This document shows positions 44,416 to 53,020 of a stretch of 64,000 nucleotides of DNA, one piece after another. A model generated the notes under the pieces. That model had not been told where the DNA came from and did not search any database. It worked only from the letters and a program-made list of their open reading frames with translations. The first letter of the stretch is position 1, and the number at the start of each line of letters is the position of its first letter. Made by a program: the position numbers and the translations under genes. This stretch comes from Gemmatimonadota bacterium (GTDB lineage Bacteria; Gemmatimonadota; Gemmatimonadetes; Longimicrobiales; Gaopeijiaceae): positions 1,304,001 to 1,368,000 of the forward strand of contig JAWKQO010000001.1 in NCBI GenBank assembly GCA_041390105.1, given 5' to 3'.

Positions 44416-45612
44416 ATGCGCGCCGTTCTGTTCTTGCTGTTCCCTACGCTCCTCGTGACCCCAGCGGCAGCCCAGAGCCCTCCAGCGGGCTTCGCGGAAG
44501 CGTGGGCCCGAGTGGCCCGGGCGTACGACGCGCTGCTGGAACGGGAGCAGATCGGGGGTTCGAGTCTCGCGTTCTTCCAGAACGGCCGCGAGTTGGCTTT
44601 CGAGACGCGCGGCCTGGCGGACGAAGCCAGCGGACGCCCCGTGGATCGCAACACCATCTTCCATTGGGCGTCCATCACCAAGACGTTCACCGCGATCGCG
44701 CTGCTCCAACTGCGGGACCGCGGGCTCCTGGGTCTGGACGACCCCATCGTCGACCATGTGCCGGAGCTCAAGAAGGTCTACAGCGAGGACGGCGCCGTCG
44801 AGCGGGTCACGCTCCGGCATCTGCTGTCGCACTCGGGCGGGTTCCGCAGTGCCACCTGGCCCTGGGGCGGAGACGAGCCCTGGCACCCCTTCGAGCCCAC
44901 CGAATGGGCACAACTGGTGGCGATGTTCCCCTACACACGTGTCGAATTCGAGCCCGGCTCCCGCTGGCAGTACTCGAATCCGGGCCTGGTCTTCCTGGGC
45001 CGTGTCATCGAGACGACGAGCGGGGAGGATTACGAGGCCTTCATGGTCAAGCGCGTGCTGCGACCGCTGGGAATGGAGAGGAGCTATTTCGACCTGACGC
45101 CGCCGGACCTGCTCCCCGATCGCTCCAACAACTACTTCGTGCGGGATGGCGAGCGCCTCGCCAACGGTCTGGACTTCGACACGGGGATCACAGTCTCCAA
45201 CGGGGGGCTCAACGCGCCGATTCCCGACATGGCCCGCTACCTGGCGTTCCTGGCCGGCACCCCGCCCGACGAGCGGGCTGCCGGAGTGCTGCCTCGGGAG
45301 ACGCTCCTGGAGATGTGGCGTCCCCAGATCCGCATCGGTGAGGAGGACGCCCTGGAGCAATCCATGGGGTTGGGGTTCTTCCTCCCCACCGTGGACGGCC
45401 ACACCTACGTGGGCCACACCGGCACCCAACTGGGCTTCCTGAGCTTCTTCTATCTGGACCCTGAGACCGGCGCCGCCGCCATCGCGGTCTTCAACACGGA
45501 TGGCCGCGGCGCCACCCCACGGCCCAGTGCGGACCGGGCCCGTCGGGAGCTCCGGGAACACTTGTTTCGGGAGATCTTCCCGCTGTTCCGGGACGGCCCA
45601 GCAGGCCGCTGA
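44416..45612 (+). CDS. Exported serine hydrolase, class C beta-lactamase fold
   Basis: 398 residues with signal peptide (AVLFLLFPTLLVTPAAAQ). Catalytic motifs: SITK (in HWASITKTF, Ser about 86), YSN (WQYSNPGLV) and HTG (VGHTGTQLGFLSFF). These are the three elements of penicillin-binding-like serine hydrolases (esterase/D-aminopeptidase). Beta-lactam resistance should not be inferred. ATG 44416 follows AGGAGG. Confidence 0.92.
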   Translation: MRAVLFLLFPTLLVTPAAAQSPPAGFAEAWARVARAYDALLEREQIGGSSLAFFQNGRELAFETRGLADEASGRPVDRNTIFHWASITKTFTAIALLQLRDRGLLGLDDPIVDHVPELKKVYSEDGAVERVTLRHLLSHSGGFRSATWPWGGDEPWHPFEPTEWAQLVAMFPYTRVEFEPGSRWQYSNPGLVFLGRVIETTSGEDYEAFMVKRVLRPLGMERSYFDLTPPDLLPDRSNNYFVRDGERLANGLDFDTGITVSNGGLNAPIPDMARYLAFLAGTPPDERAAGVLPRETLLEMWRPQIRIGEEDALEQSMGLGFFLPTVDGHTYVGHTGTQLGFLSFFYLDPETGAAAIAVFNTDGRGATPRPSADRARRELREHLFREIFPLFRDGPAGR

Positions 45613-45728
45613 AACCCGGAGGGCCCCCGACTCGTCGGGTCGAACGGACGCCCCGTGACGGGCCACGGGCGGGCTTCCGTCGTGCGGAGGGAGCCAGGGC
45701 GGATCACCCAGGGAGGAACAGGTCGGCG

Positions 45729-46766
45729 ATGAGCATCCATGACGAATTCGAACGAGCGGTCGGCGGCAAGCGGCGCGGTCTCCACCCGGTCGCCAAGCTG
45801 CTGATCGGGCTTGCGCTGTTCGGCGTGTTCGCCTTCACCGCCGTGGCGGTGGTCGCCGCAGTCGTCGCCCGCAAAGTGCGACACGAGTTCGAGGACTTCC
45901 GCTCCGATCCCGAGCTGGTCATCGCGGAGCGCATCGTGCGGCACTCCCCGGACCTGGAGCTCGTCTCCTCGGACCAGCAGAGCCACACCATCACCTTCCG
46001 GACTCGCGGCAGTGGTGAGCTCACCACCGCGGATGCCAGCGAGATCCTCGAAGGGGGCCTCAGCATCCAGACGGACGAGGGCGTGCTTCGCCTCAACCTG
46101 CGCGGTGGCGAGAACGGAGGCTCTCTGGTCATCGAGAAGCCGGACGGCGAGGTGGTCCGCATCGATGCGACCGGCGAAGGGGGCGACGCCCGTTTGTCTG
46201 TCACTACGGCGGACGGAGAGGTCTTCCGTATCGACGCGCACGGCCATGACGACCACGGCGCGCTGGTGATCCGTAGCGAGGACGGAGTTCTCCGTTTCGA
46301 CGCCGAAGGCGCCGACGACGAAGGGACGCTCACCATCCGCACCGAAGAGGGCGAGCTGATCCGATTCGAGCTCGATGGCAGCGACAGCGGTGCGCGCCTC
46401 TCCATCCACACGCCCGAGGGGACCACCACGCTGCGGGGGATGGAGGAAGGGGGGTCCGTCCCCAGCTGGATTCCCGACGCGCCCCGTGGGGCGCGCGAGC
46501 GCAGGGTCTACACGGCCGAGGCCGACCAAGGCACCGCCGGGGCCGTGCGCTTCCAGGTGCGCGACGCGCTCGGAGACGTGATCGATCACTACCGCGACGC
46601 GCTCGACGACGATGGATTCGCCGTGAAGCGCCAAGCCATGGACGTGGCGGGTCGGAACGTCCAGGCCACGCTTCTGGCGGAACGGGACGGACGCTCCGTC
46701 ATGGTGATCGCCGCGGGCAGCGACGACAACACCCATGTGTTCCTGGCCTGGTCCGAACGCGACTGA
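45729..46766 (+). CDS. Membrane-anchored protein with tandem beta-strand repeats
   Basis: 345 residues. One membrane helix (about 20-47: LLIGLALFGVFAFTAVAVVAAVVAR), then about 110-240 a run of ~22-residue repeats (GALVIRSEDGVLRFDAEGADDE, GTLTIRTEEGELIRFELDGSDS, ARLSIHTPEGTTTLRGME) that would stack as a beta-helix or beta-roll, then a C-terminal domain resembling an Asp/Glu-rich alpha/beta fold (ALGDVIDHYRDALDDDGFAVKRQ). No function recognised. Confidence 0.75.
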   Translation: MSIHDEFERAVGGKRRGLHPVAKLLIGLALFGVFAFTAVAVVAAVVARKVRHEFEDFRSDPELVIAERIVRHSPDLELVSSDQQSHTITFRTRGSGELTTADASEILEGGLSIQTDEGVLRLNLRGGENGGSLVIEKPDGEVVRIDATGEGGDARLSVTTADGEVFRIDAHGHDDHGALVIRSEDGVLRFDAEGADDEGTLTIRTEEGELIRFELDGSDSGARLSIHTPEGTTTLRGMEEGGSVPSWIPDAPRGARERRVYTAEADQGTAGAVRFQVRDALGDVIDHYRDALDDDGFAVKRQAMDVAGRNVQATLLAERDGRSVMVIAAGSDDNTHVFLAWSERD

Positions 46767-46809
46767 CCCGCGACACCGCAGCGACGCGCCTGGGCGCGCC
46801 CCCAAAACC

Positions 46810-46844
46810 GAGGCCCCACCCTTGTTCCCCGAGGGTGGGGCCTC
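46810..46844 (+). terminator. Perfect 13-bp hairpin downstream of the repeat-membrane protein
   Basis: GAGGCCCCACCCT, loop TGTTCCCCG, AGGGTGGGGCCTC. Stable and perfect, 44 bases after the stop; followed by GTAGTCTGG rather than a U-tract. It separates this gene from the AMSDH-RidA unit. Confidence 0.65.
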
Positions 46845-46890
46845 GTAGTCTGGAGCCTCGACTCCCTTCGCCCTTGGGCGGAGGGAACTC

Positions 46891-46923
46891 CACACTCCCT
46901 GGTGGGACCTCCCCACTCCCTGG
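46891..46923 (+). promoter_or_regulatory. Tandem ACTCCCTGG motif shared with the kynurenine operon leader
   Basis: CACACTCCCTGG (46891-46902) and CCCACTCCCTGG (46912-46923) lie 21 bp apart, just before the AMSDH start. The second copy is identical over 12 bases to the motif before the first gene of the facing kynurenine operon (57210-57221, minus). Confidence 0.5.
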
Positions 46924-46929
46924 CGTTGG

Positions 46930-48402
46930 GTGTGCGCACCCACCCGGATTCCGCCTTTGATCGACATCCGCAACTACATCGGCGGTCGCCTGCAGGGGCC
47001 ACGTACCAATACCTGGCTCGACTGCATCGAGCCCGCCACCGGCGCCGTCTACGCACGCGTTCCCGCCTCTGGCGCGCAGGATATCGACGAGGCCGTGGCC
47101 GCCGCCGCAGCCGCCTTCCCGGGCTGGTCGTCCACGCCCGCTGCAGAGCGCAGCCAGGTCCTGCTGCGCGTCGCGGCCGGCATCGAAGAACGCCTGGACG
47201 CACTGGCGCGTGCAGAGTCCCTGGACACCGGAAAGCCGCTCGCCACCGCACGTACCATCGACATCCCACGCGCGGTCGCCAACTTCCGCTTCTTCGCCAC
47301 CGCCATCCTGCATACGGCGTCGGAGGCGCACCTCACCGACCACGCCGCCCTCAACTACACGCTGCGCCGGCCTCGAGGGGTCGCGGGCTTGATCTCTCCC
47401 TGGAACCTCCCGCTCTACCTGCTGAGTTGGAAGATCGCTCCCGCATTGGCCACCGGGAACACGGCCGTGGCCAAGCCGTCGGAAGTTACACCGATGACCG
47501 CGTTCCTCCTCGCCGAGATCTGCGAGCAGGCCGGTCTGCCCGCCGGCGTGTTGAATCTCGTCCAGGGCCGTGGCCCCGAGGCAGGCGCGGCCTTGGTCGC
47601 ACATCCTGACGTGCAGACGCTCTCGTTCACCGGCAGCACTCGGGCCGGTCGCGAGATCGCGGGCGTCGCGAGCCCGCGCTTCAAGAAGGTCGCGCTGGAA
47701 ATGGGGGGCAAGAATCCCAACCTGGTGTTCGCGGACGCAGACCTGGAGGGCGCTCTGGACGGCACGGTGCGGGCCGCGTTCACCAACCAAGGGCAGATCT
47801 GTCTGTGCGGTTCACGCGTGCTGGTGGAGGCACCGATCTTCGAGGAGTTCGTCGCGCGCCTGGTCCAGCGCGCCCGGGCCCTGCGGATCGGTGACCCTTT
47901 GGACGAGCAGACCGAACAGGGAGCGCTGGTGAGCGCAGACCATCGCGCCAAGGTGGAGTCGTACGTGGCGCTCGCCCGCGAGGAAGGAGGCACCATCCGG
48001 GCTGGAGGCCGCCGGCCCACCGGCCTCCCCACGCGCTGTCGTCAGGGCTACTACTTCGAGCCCACCGTGATCACCGGACTCTCCATGGGCTGCCGCACCA
48101 ATCAGGAGGAGATCTTCGGCCCGGTGGTGACCGTGATGCCGTTCGAGACCGAGGACAAGGCAGTGGCGCTGGCCAACCAGAGCGAGTACGGACTCTCCGC
48201 CACCGTCTGGACCGAGAACCTCAGGCGTGCGCACCGAGTGGCCGAGCGGATCGATTGCGGAACGGTATGGATCAACTGCTGGCTGCTGCGCGATCTGCGC
48301 GTCCCCTTCGGTGGGATGAAATCCAGTGGTGTGGAGCGAGAAGGCGGCGAAGAAGCACTCCGCTTCTTCACGGAACCCAAGAACGTGTGTGTGAAGCTGT
48401 GA
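46930..48402 (+). CDS. amnC: 2-aminomuconate 6-semialdehyde dehydrogenase
   Basis: 490 residues of the NAD-dependent aldehyde dehydrogenase family. Catalytic Glu is in KVALEMGGKNPN and the Cys in QGQICLCGSRV; NAD-binding SFTGSTRAG is present. The ANFRFFATAI segment, CLCGSR and a final WLLRDLRVPFGGMKSSGVEREGG point to the aminomuconate/hydroxymuconate semialdehyde branch (ALDH8-like). Neighbouring RidA/AmnD overlaps by 4 bases, and the kynurenine operon faces it. Start GTG 46930; TTG 46957 is an alternative. Confidence 0.87.
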   Translation: MCAPTRIPPLIDIRNYIGGRLQGPRTNTWLDCIEPATGAVYARVPASGAQDIDEAVAAAAAAFPGWSSTPAAERSQVLLRVAAGIEERLDALARAESLDTGKPLATARTIDIPRAVANFRFFATAILHTASEAHLTDHAALNYTLRRPRGVAGLISPWNLPLYLLSWKIAPALATGNTAVAKPSEVTPMTAFLLAEICEQAGLPAGVLNLVQGRGPEAGAALVAHPDVQTLSFTGSTRAGREIAGVASPRFKKVALEMGGKNPNLVFADADLEGALDGTVRAAFTNQGQICLCGSRVLVEAPIFEEFVARLVQRARALRIGDPLDEQTEQGALVSADHRAKVESYVALAREEGGTIRAGGRRPTGLPTRCRQGYYFEPTVITGLSMGCRTNQEEIFGPVVTVMPFETEDKAVALANQSEYGLSATVWTENLRRAHRVAERIDCGTVWINCWLLRDLRVPFGGMKSSGVEREGGEEALRFFTEPKNVCVKL

Positions 48403-48827
48403 GCGGACCTGTCTCCGACATCATCGTGAGCGAGCGTGCACCGGAGCCGGTGGGCCCCTATCCCCATGCGCGTCGGGTGGGGTCGCTGCTGTTCGTATCC
48501 GGCATGGGCCCCCGCCGCCGGGGGGAGCGTCAGATTCCTGGCATCACGTTCGCCGAGGACGGCAGCGTGCTGGACTGGGACATCCAAACGGAGGCGCGCG
48601 CGGTGTTCGACAACCTGCGCGTGATCCTGGAAGACGCCGGCTCCAGCCTGGAACGTATCGTAGACGTGACGGTCTTCCTCACGGACATCGGTCGGGACTT
48701 CCAGGCCTTCAACCAGGTCTACGGCGAGCTTCTGGGCCACGTGCAGCCGAGCCGCACCACTGTCGAGGTGGGGCGGCTCCCCACGCCCATCCACGTGGAG
48801 CTCAAGGTCATCGCCACGGTGGGTTGA
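48399..48827 (+). CDS. amnD: RidA-family 2-aminomuconate deaminase
   Basis: 142 residues of RidA fold: PEPVGPYPHARRVGSLLFVSGMGPRR, IVDVTVFLTDIGRDFQAFNQVYGE and QPSRTTVEVGRLPTP. In aminophenol/nitrobenzoate degradation, AmnD/NbaF converts 2-aminomuconate to 4-oxalocrotonate and ammonia. GTG 48399 overlaps the AMSDH stop (GTGA), and that coupling is the basis for the assignment; a general RidA deaminase is the alternative. Confidence 0.82.
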   Translation: MSGPVSDIIVSERAPEPVGPYPHARRVGSLLFVSGMGPRRRGERQIPGITFAEDGSVLDWDIQTEARAVFDNLRVILEDAGSSLERIVDVTVFLTDIGRDFQAFNQVYGELLGHVQPSRTTVEVGRLPTPIHVELKVIATVG

Positions 48828-48850
48828 GCCTACGCTGCGACGGAGCAACG

Positions 48851-49075
48851 ATGTCGAAGAAGACCTTCGGATCCTTCCTGCTCGCCCTCGGGATCGCCGC
48901 GATCGTCATCGGCCTCGCCATCTGGCTCGGCGCCTTCCGCTGGTTCGGGCACCTGCCGGGGGACATCCACGCGGTGCAGGACGGCGTGCAGATCTACATC
49001 CCGTTCACGTCGCTGGTGGTGGTGGCGATCCTGCTCAGTGTTGTCGTCCAGCTCCTGCAGCGCTGGCTGCGCTGA
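48851..49075 (+). CDS. DUF2905 small membrane protein
   Basis: 74 residues with two membrane helices around GHLPGDIHAVQDGVQIYIPFTS, which is the DUF2905 signature. Function unknown. ATG 48851. Confidence 0.85.
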   Translation: MSKKTFGSFLLALGIAAIVIGLAIWLGAFRWFGHLPGDIHAVQDGVQIYIPFTSLVVVAILLSVVVQLLQRWLR

Positions 49076-49175
49076 ACGCGGGGTATGCACCCGAGCAGGA
49101 CGCACACGGTGCCTGTCCGTGCGCCGGACGGCGGTCCGAGGGCCCCAGAGGATGGCGTGAGCCGCCCGCCGCAGC

Positions 49176-49979
49176 CTAGCGAAGCAGCAGGTGATGCGGC
49201 GTCGCGGACGCGGGGCTGAACGGCACCCAGTGGGCCGCTGCCATGCGGGTCTCGTCGTCGGAGATATCCACCATGAGCGTGATGAAGCTTCGACGAAGCG
49301 TGAGCCCCAGGAGCCGACGTGAGCCTTGGACGGTGTGCTGTACCGGGTCCTTGATCGGCAGGAAGGCCGGCGTTTGGGTCCCTCCCTCGAGGGGATCGTG
49401 GCAATAGCCTGTGATGAGGTGGCCCCGCTCCGTTCGGATCAGGTGCCGGAGCAGAGGCCGCCGCAGGCTCGCCAACCCGAACGGGTTCTCGAGGCGGAAG
49501 TCAAAGGCCAGCTCGATCGTGGACGGGTCGATCAGCACCGGCTTCGGGACGCGACCTGCCCTCAAGGCCTTCAAGAATCCGGGGATCGTTTCGCGGGCCC
49601 GCGGCAACAGGATGGGGATCCATCCCGGTGGCGCCAGCGAGGGTCGCCCTCCGCGTCCCTTGACCGCCGGCGCGCTGAGGAAGGACGCCAGGGGTTCCCG
49701 TGAGTGCACCACCCCAGGGAAGTCGTGCATGCGGAAGGGCACCGCGCCCAGGATGGGCGACGGATGACCCGCCAGCCGCAGGCCGATGACCTCCCAGAAG
49801 AGATCCCCGTCCCGGTGACCCAGATAGACCGCCTCGGGATCCGTGACGGTGAGATGCCCCGTCTCGACCCGCTGCAGGTGTTCGCGAATGTGCTCCAGGT
49901 GGGGCGGATTGGCGCGCTCCCGCGTGGGGGCACCCGAGGCTCCGGTCACTGTCGGTTTGGCCGTCTGCGCGAGGGTCAC
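49176..49979 (-). CDS. Hypothetical protein
   Basis: 267 residues, soluble, no signal peptide. It contains a DPEAVYLGHRDGDLFWEVIGLRLAG segment, GWIPILLPRARETIPGFLKALRAGR, LTLRRSFITLMVDISDDETRMAAAHWVPF. I recognise no family. GTG 49979 lacks a good RBS. It lies between the plus-strand DUF2905 gene and a 416-base non-coding gap. Confidence 0.65.
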   Translation of the reverse strand: MTLAQTAKPTVTGASGAPTRERANPPHLEHIREHLQRVETGHLTVTDPEAVYLGHRDGDLFWEVIGLRLAGHPSPILGAVPFRMHDFPGVVHSREPLASFLSAPAVKGRGGRPSLAPPGWIPILLPRARETIPGFLKALRAGRVPKPVLIDPSTIELAFDFRLENPFGLASLRRPLLRHLIRTERGHLITGYCHDPLEGGTQTPAFLPIKDPVQHTVQGSRRLLGLTLRRSFITLMVDISDDETRMAAAHWVPFSPASATPHHLLLR

Positions 49980-50395
49980 GTAGGAGTTTGCCGTTTCGCA
50001 GTCGTGGGTCCGTTGACGGAAGTCCGACTCTCGTCAACGGCGGGGGGACCGGGGTCGAGCGAGTCGGCGGCCGCTGGGCTGCAAGCTCCGTTCCTTACCG
50101 AGAAACATCTGACGCGACCCCGCGATGGCCCCACCGTCGCGGGACCGACCGCATCCAGCGCCCGGCCCCTCCCCCGCTTCGTGTGGAACCGATGTTCCCA
50201 TGCCCGGCACGGACGTCCCAGGCACTCTGCCAGGGCGGCGCCCTCCGTCCGGGTGTTTCGCCAGCGTGGGGCCGACCGGTCGCAGCCCCGAGCCACACGC
50301 CCGGCTACGGTGCCAGGGGACGGTGCCAGGGGACCGGGGCGGACCTGAATGCGCGAGCGACCCGGACCGCCTGAGGGGCAGCTCGCGGCCCCCCC
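49980..50395. other. Non-coding gap with REP-like repeats
   Basis: No frame here is convincing. It holds tandem and inverted GTGCC/GGCAC motifs (listed separately) and a GGAAC-CGAT-GTTCC inverted repeat near 50186-50199. The gap lies downstream of RlmI (minus) and upstream of the hypothetical protein (minus). Confidence 0.6.
50201..50334. repeat. REP-like GTGCC/GGCAC element
   Basis: CGGTGCCAGGGGA occurs twice in perfect tandem (50308-50320 and 50321-50333). Facing it are degenerate inverse copies TGCCCGGCAC (50201-50210) and GTCCCAGGCAC (50215-50225). Motifs of this type, GGTGCC...GGCACC, form palindromic REP-like families in several high-GC phyla. No transposase is in the window. Confidence 0.5.
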
Positions 50396-51592
50396 TCAAT
50401 CCACCCGCAGCACCAGCCCCTTCAGGTAGCTCGCTTCCGGAAAGGAGAGGAGCGTGGGGTGGTCCTCGCCCTGGAACAGGCGGTCGACGATGCGGGCCTC
50501 TCGGCCGGCATCGAGGGCGGCGTCGGCGACGATCTTCTGGAACAGTGCCGCATCCAGCAGCCCCGAGCAGGAGAAGGTGAGCAGGCGTCCCCCCGGATTG
50601 ACGAGGCCCAGCGCCACGCGGTTGATGTCCTTGTATCCCCGCGTCCCTCCCGCCATCTGTGCCTTGGACTCGATGAACTTGGGAGGGTCCAGAATCACCA
50701 GGTCGAAGCGGCGCCCCTCGCCCACCAGGTCGCGCACCACCGAGAAGGCGTCGCCGCGCAGGAGCCCCTCGTCCGGCGCGGGTAGGCTGTTTTCCCGCAG
50801 GTTCTCCGCGGCGAGGCGGAGCGCGTCGGACGACGAATCGATCTGCGTGACCGACGCCGCGCCGCCCAGCCCCGCCACCACTCCAAACGCTCCCGTGTAG
50901 CAGAACACGTTCAACACGCTGGCGCCGCGGGCATGATCGCGCACCCACGCACGACTGGGACGCTGGTCCAGGTAGAAGCCCGTCTTGTGGCCGCTGCGCA
51001 CATCCACGAGGAAGCGCGCCGGTCCCTCCTGGATCGTCACCGGTCCATGCGGGCTGGCGCCCGAGAGGGGGCCGACCCGGGAGGGCAGGCCCTCCTTCTC
51101 TCGCACACTCGCGTCCGAGCGCTCGTACAGAGCCGCCTGGGGAAACAACGCGTGGAGGCCTTCGATCCACGCGTCTCGCCACCGCTCCGCTCCGGCGGAG
51201 AGCAGCTGAAGCACCAGCAGAGATCCGTAGCGGTCCACGATGACGCCCGGAAGGCCGTCGGATTCTCCGAACACCAACCGGCACCCGGTCGAAGGATGGG
51301 CCAACTCCCCTCCCCGACGCCCCACTGCCGCTGTCAGACGGGCCCGTAACCAGGCCGCGTCGATGGACTGCGACCGATCGAAAGACCACACCCGCGCCAC
51401 GATTTGCGAGGCGGGGGAATAGGCCGCCCAGGCCAGCCAGCGTCCGTCGTGGGCGCGGACCTCGAGCGTGTCGCCTGCCTGGGGGTCTCCGCTCACGGAG
51501 CGGACCGCACCCTTGAAGATCCAGGGATGACGGCGCAGCAGCGACTTCTCGCGGCCCGGTGAGAGCGTCAGGCGGGGGAGCGTGGACGCCAT
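50396..51592 (-). CDS. Class I SAM-dependent rRNA methyltransferase, RlmI-like
   Basis: 398 residues. N-terminal PUA domain (about 1-75: RHPWIFKGAVRSVSG, DTLEVRAHDGRWLAW), then SAM site NVFCYTGAFGVVAGLGGA, DLVILDPPKF and FSCSGLL. RlmI makes m5C1962 in 23S rRNA. The gene starts 16 bases after KynB and is probably the last gene of the kynurenine operon. Confidence 0.88.
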   Translation of the reverse strand: MASTLPRLTLSPGREKSLLRRHPWIFKGAVRSVSGDPQAGDTLEVRAHDGRWLAWAAYSPASQIVARVWSFDRSQSIDAAWLRARLTAAVGRRGGELAHPSTGCRLVFGESDGLPGVIVDRYGSLLVLQLLSAGAERWRDAWIEGLHALFPQAALYERSDASVREKEGLPSRVGPLSGASPHGPVTIQEGPARFLVDVRSGHKTGFYLDQRPSRAWVRDHARGASVLNVFCYTGAFGVVAGLGGAASVTQIDSSSDALRLAAENLRENSLPAPDEGLLRGDAFSVVRDLVGEGRRFDLVILDPPKFIESKAQMAGGTRGYKDINRVALGLVNPGGRLLTFSCSGLLDAALFQKIVADAALDAGREARIVDRLFQGEDHPTLLSFPEASYLKGLVLRVD

Positions 51593-51608
51593 GGTCCCTC
51601 TGGAAGGC

Positions 51609-52235
51609 TCAGAGCGAGCGCAGGATGGCTCGCACCGGACTGGCGTCGAATCCAACCAGGCGCAGCGGTACGGCGATCAGCTCATACTCTCCCGGCGGTA
51701 CCTGGGTCAGCACGAGCCCTTCCAGGATCCGCACGTCGCGCGCGTAGCAGCGCAGGTGACTGGGGAGGTCCTTGGAATCCGACGCGTCTACGCTGGGGGT
51801 ATCCACGCCGACCAACCGCACCCCTGCGTCCGCGAGCCAGTCGATCAGCGACGGATCCAGCGGCGAGAAAGACGGCTCGAAGCGGCCGGGGTCCGGATAG
51901 GTGCCCGTGGCGAACAGCACCCGCGGATGGCGAGGGACCCGACGGACCTGCTCGGGACGGAGGGCCTCTCCAGGGTGCGCCTCCACAGCCATGACCTCGC
52001 AGGTTCCCACGAAGCGGTCGAGTGCCTCCTGATCGATGGTCAACCCGCCCGACGCGTAGTGGCTCTCGGCGTCCACGTGCGCACCCAGGTGCACGGTGGC
52101 ACGCAGGGTCGAGAGCGTCAGCGCGTCCCCACGGACATGGTCGAGCAGCACCTCACGGGTGAGGGGCGTGTCCCCGGGGAAGACCGCCAACGAGGGCGTC
52201 AGCGGCGGCGAGATGTCGAAGATCCGTCTGGCCAT
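51609..52235 (-). CDS. kynB: Kynurenine formamidase (KynB-type cyclase family)
   Basis: 208 residues of the metal-dependent cyclase-like fold. The metal motif HLGAHVDAESHY (about 50-61) fits the HxGTHxDxPxH signature, with Ala for Thr and Glu for Pro. VFPGDTPLTRE and DTPSVDASDS also match. It hydrolyses N-formylkynurenine to kynurenine. Start ATG 52235 shares a base with the TDO stop (TGATG). Confidence 0.9.
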   Translation of the reverse strand: MARRIFDISPPLTPSLAVFPGDTPLTREVLLDHVRGDALTLSTLRATVHLGAHVDAESHYASGGLTIDQEALDRFVGTCEVMAVEAHPGEALRPEQVRRVPRHPRVLFATGTYPDPGRFEPSFSPLDPSLIDWLADAGVRLVGVDTPSVDASDSKDLPSHLRCYARDVRILEGLVLTQVPPGEYELIAVPLRLVGFDASPVRAILRSL

Positions 52236-53017
52236 CACACCTGTCCGCGAATCGCCCAAAGATCCGGAAAGACCGGCTGGAAAAGCGTCTGCCTCAGGAA
52301 AGTCACGCCCTGCGAGCCACCGGTCCCTGGCTTATCGCCGATGGTGCGCTCGACCATCTTCACGTGACGATACCGCCATTCCTGCAGGCCTTCGTCCACA
52401 TCGGTCATGATCTCGAGGAGGATGCGCACGTCCGCTCGGGTCGCGTACAGCGTGAGCAGGCTGGCCTGCACGGCCGGATGCGGCGCGGTGGGCGCGCGCA
52501 CGTCCTTGGCCTGGAGCTCCGGCGGGGGAGTGAACCCGAACCCTCGCAGGAAGTCGTAGAGCGCGTCCACGATCGAGGGCCCCTGCAGGCGCGCCTCCAA
52601 GCGAGCCAGCGCAGGCACGTTGCCCTGGTGGTAGCGGAGCATCTCGGGCCGCTTGTGTCCCAGCAGGAACTCGAGCTCACGGAACTGGGGCGACTGGAAA
52701 CCGGAAGCCGTCTCCAGGCGATGCCGGAAGCTGTTGAAGGAGAGCGGCGAGAGCGTCTCCAGAACGTCCAGCTGGGCCACCAGGGTCTTCATCACCATGC
52801 GGATGCGCTTGAACGTGGCGATGGCCTCGAAGAGCGCGCCGCGCGTGAGATCCGCGGAGGCCTTGTCGAACTCGTGGAGCAGCAGCTTGAACCAGAGCTC
52901 GTACACCTGGTGGATGATGATGAAGAGCATCTCGTCGTGCTCCGGAGGATCCGAAGCAGGATGCTGGAGGTCCAACAGGCGGTCCAATTCCAGGTAGGAC
53001 GAGTAGGTGAGAGACAT
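52235..53017 (-). CDS. kynA: Tryptophan 2,3-dioxygenase
   Basis: 260 residues, slightly shorter than the usual ~280, as in other compact bacterial enzymes. YSSYLELDRLLDLQHPAS, HDEMLFIIIHQVYELWFKLLLHE, FRHRLETASGFQS and the C-terminal GFTPPPE-to-ERTIGDKPGTGGS match. Haem His is in the late helix WRYRHVKM. Opens the indole ring of tryptophan. Starts 3 bases after the KMO stop. Confidence 0.94.
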   Translation of the reverse strand: MSLTYSSYLELDRLLDLQHPASDPPEHDEMLFIIIHQVYELWFKLLLHEFDKASADLTRGALFEAIATFKRIRMVMKTLVAQLDVLETLSPLSFNSFRHRLETASGFQSPQFRELEFLLGHKRPEMLRYHQGNVPALARLEARLQGPSIVDALYDFLRGFGFTPPPELQAKDVRAPTAPHPAVQASLLTLYATRADVRILLEIMTDVDEGLQEWRYRHVKMVERTIGDKPGTGGSQGVTFLRQTLFQPVFPDLWAIRGQV

Positions 53018-53020
53018 CGG

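Noticed and set aside
44416..45612. Antibiotic-resistance beta-lactamase
   Set aside because: The three serine-hydrolase motifs are shared by esterases and peptidases; nothing indicates beta-lactam hydrolysis.
46930..48402. Betaine-aldehyde or general ALDH
   Set aside because: CLCGSR and the C-terminal GGMKSSGVEREGG pattern plus kynurenine context favour aminomuconate semialdehyde.
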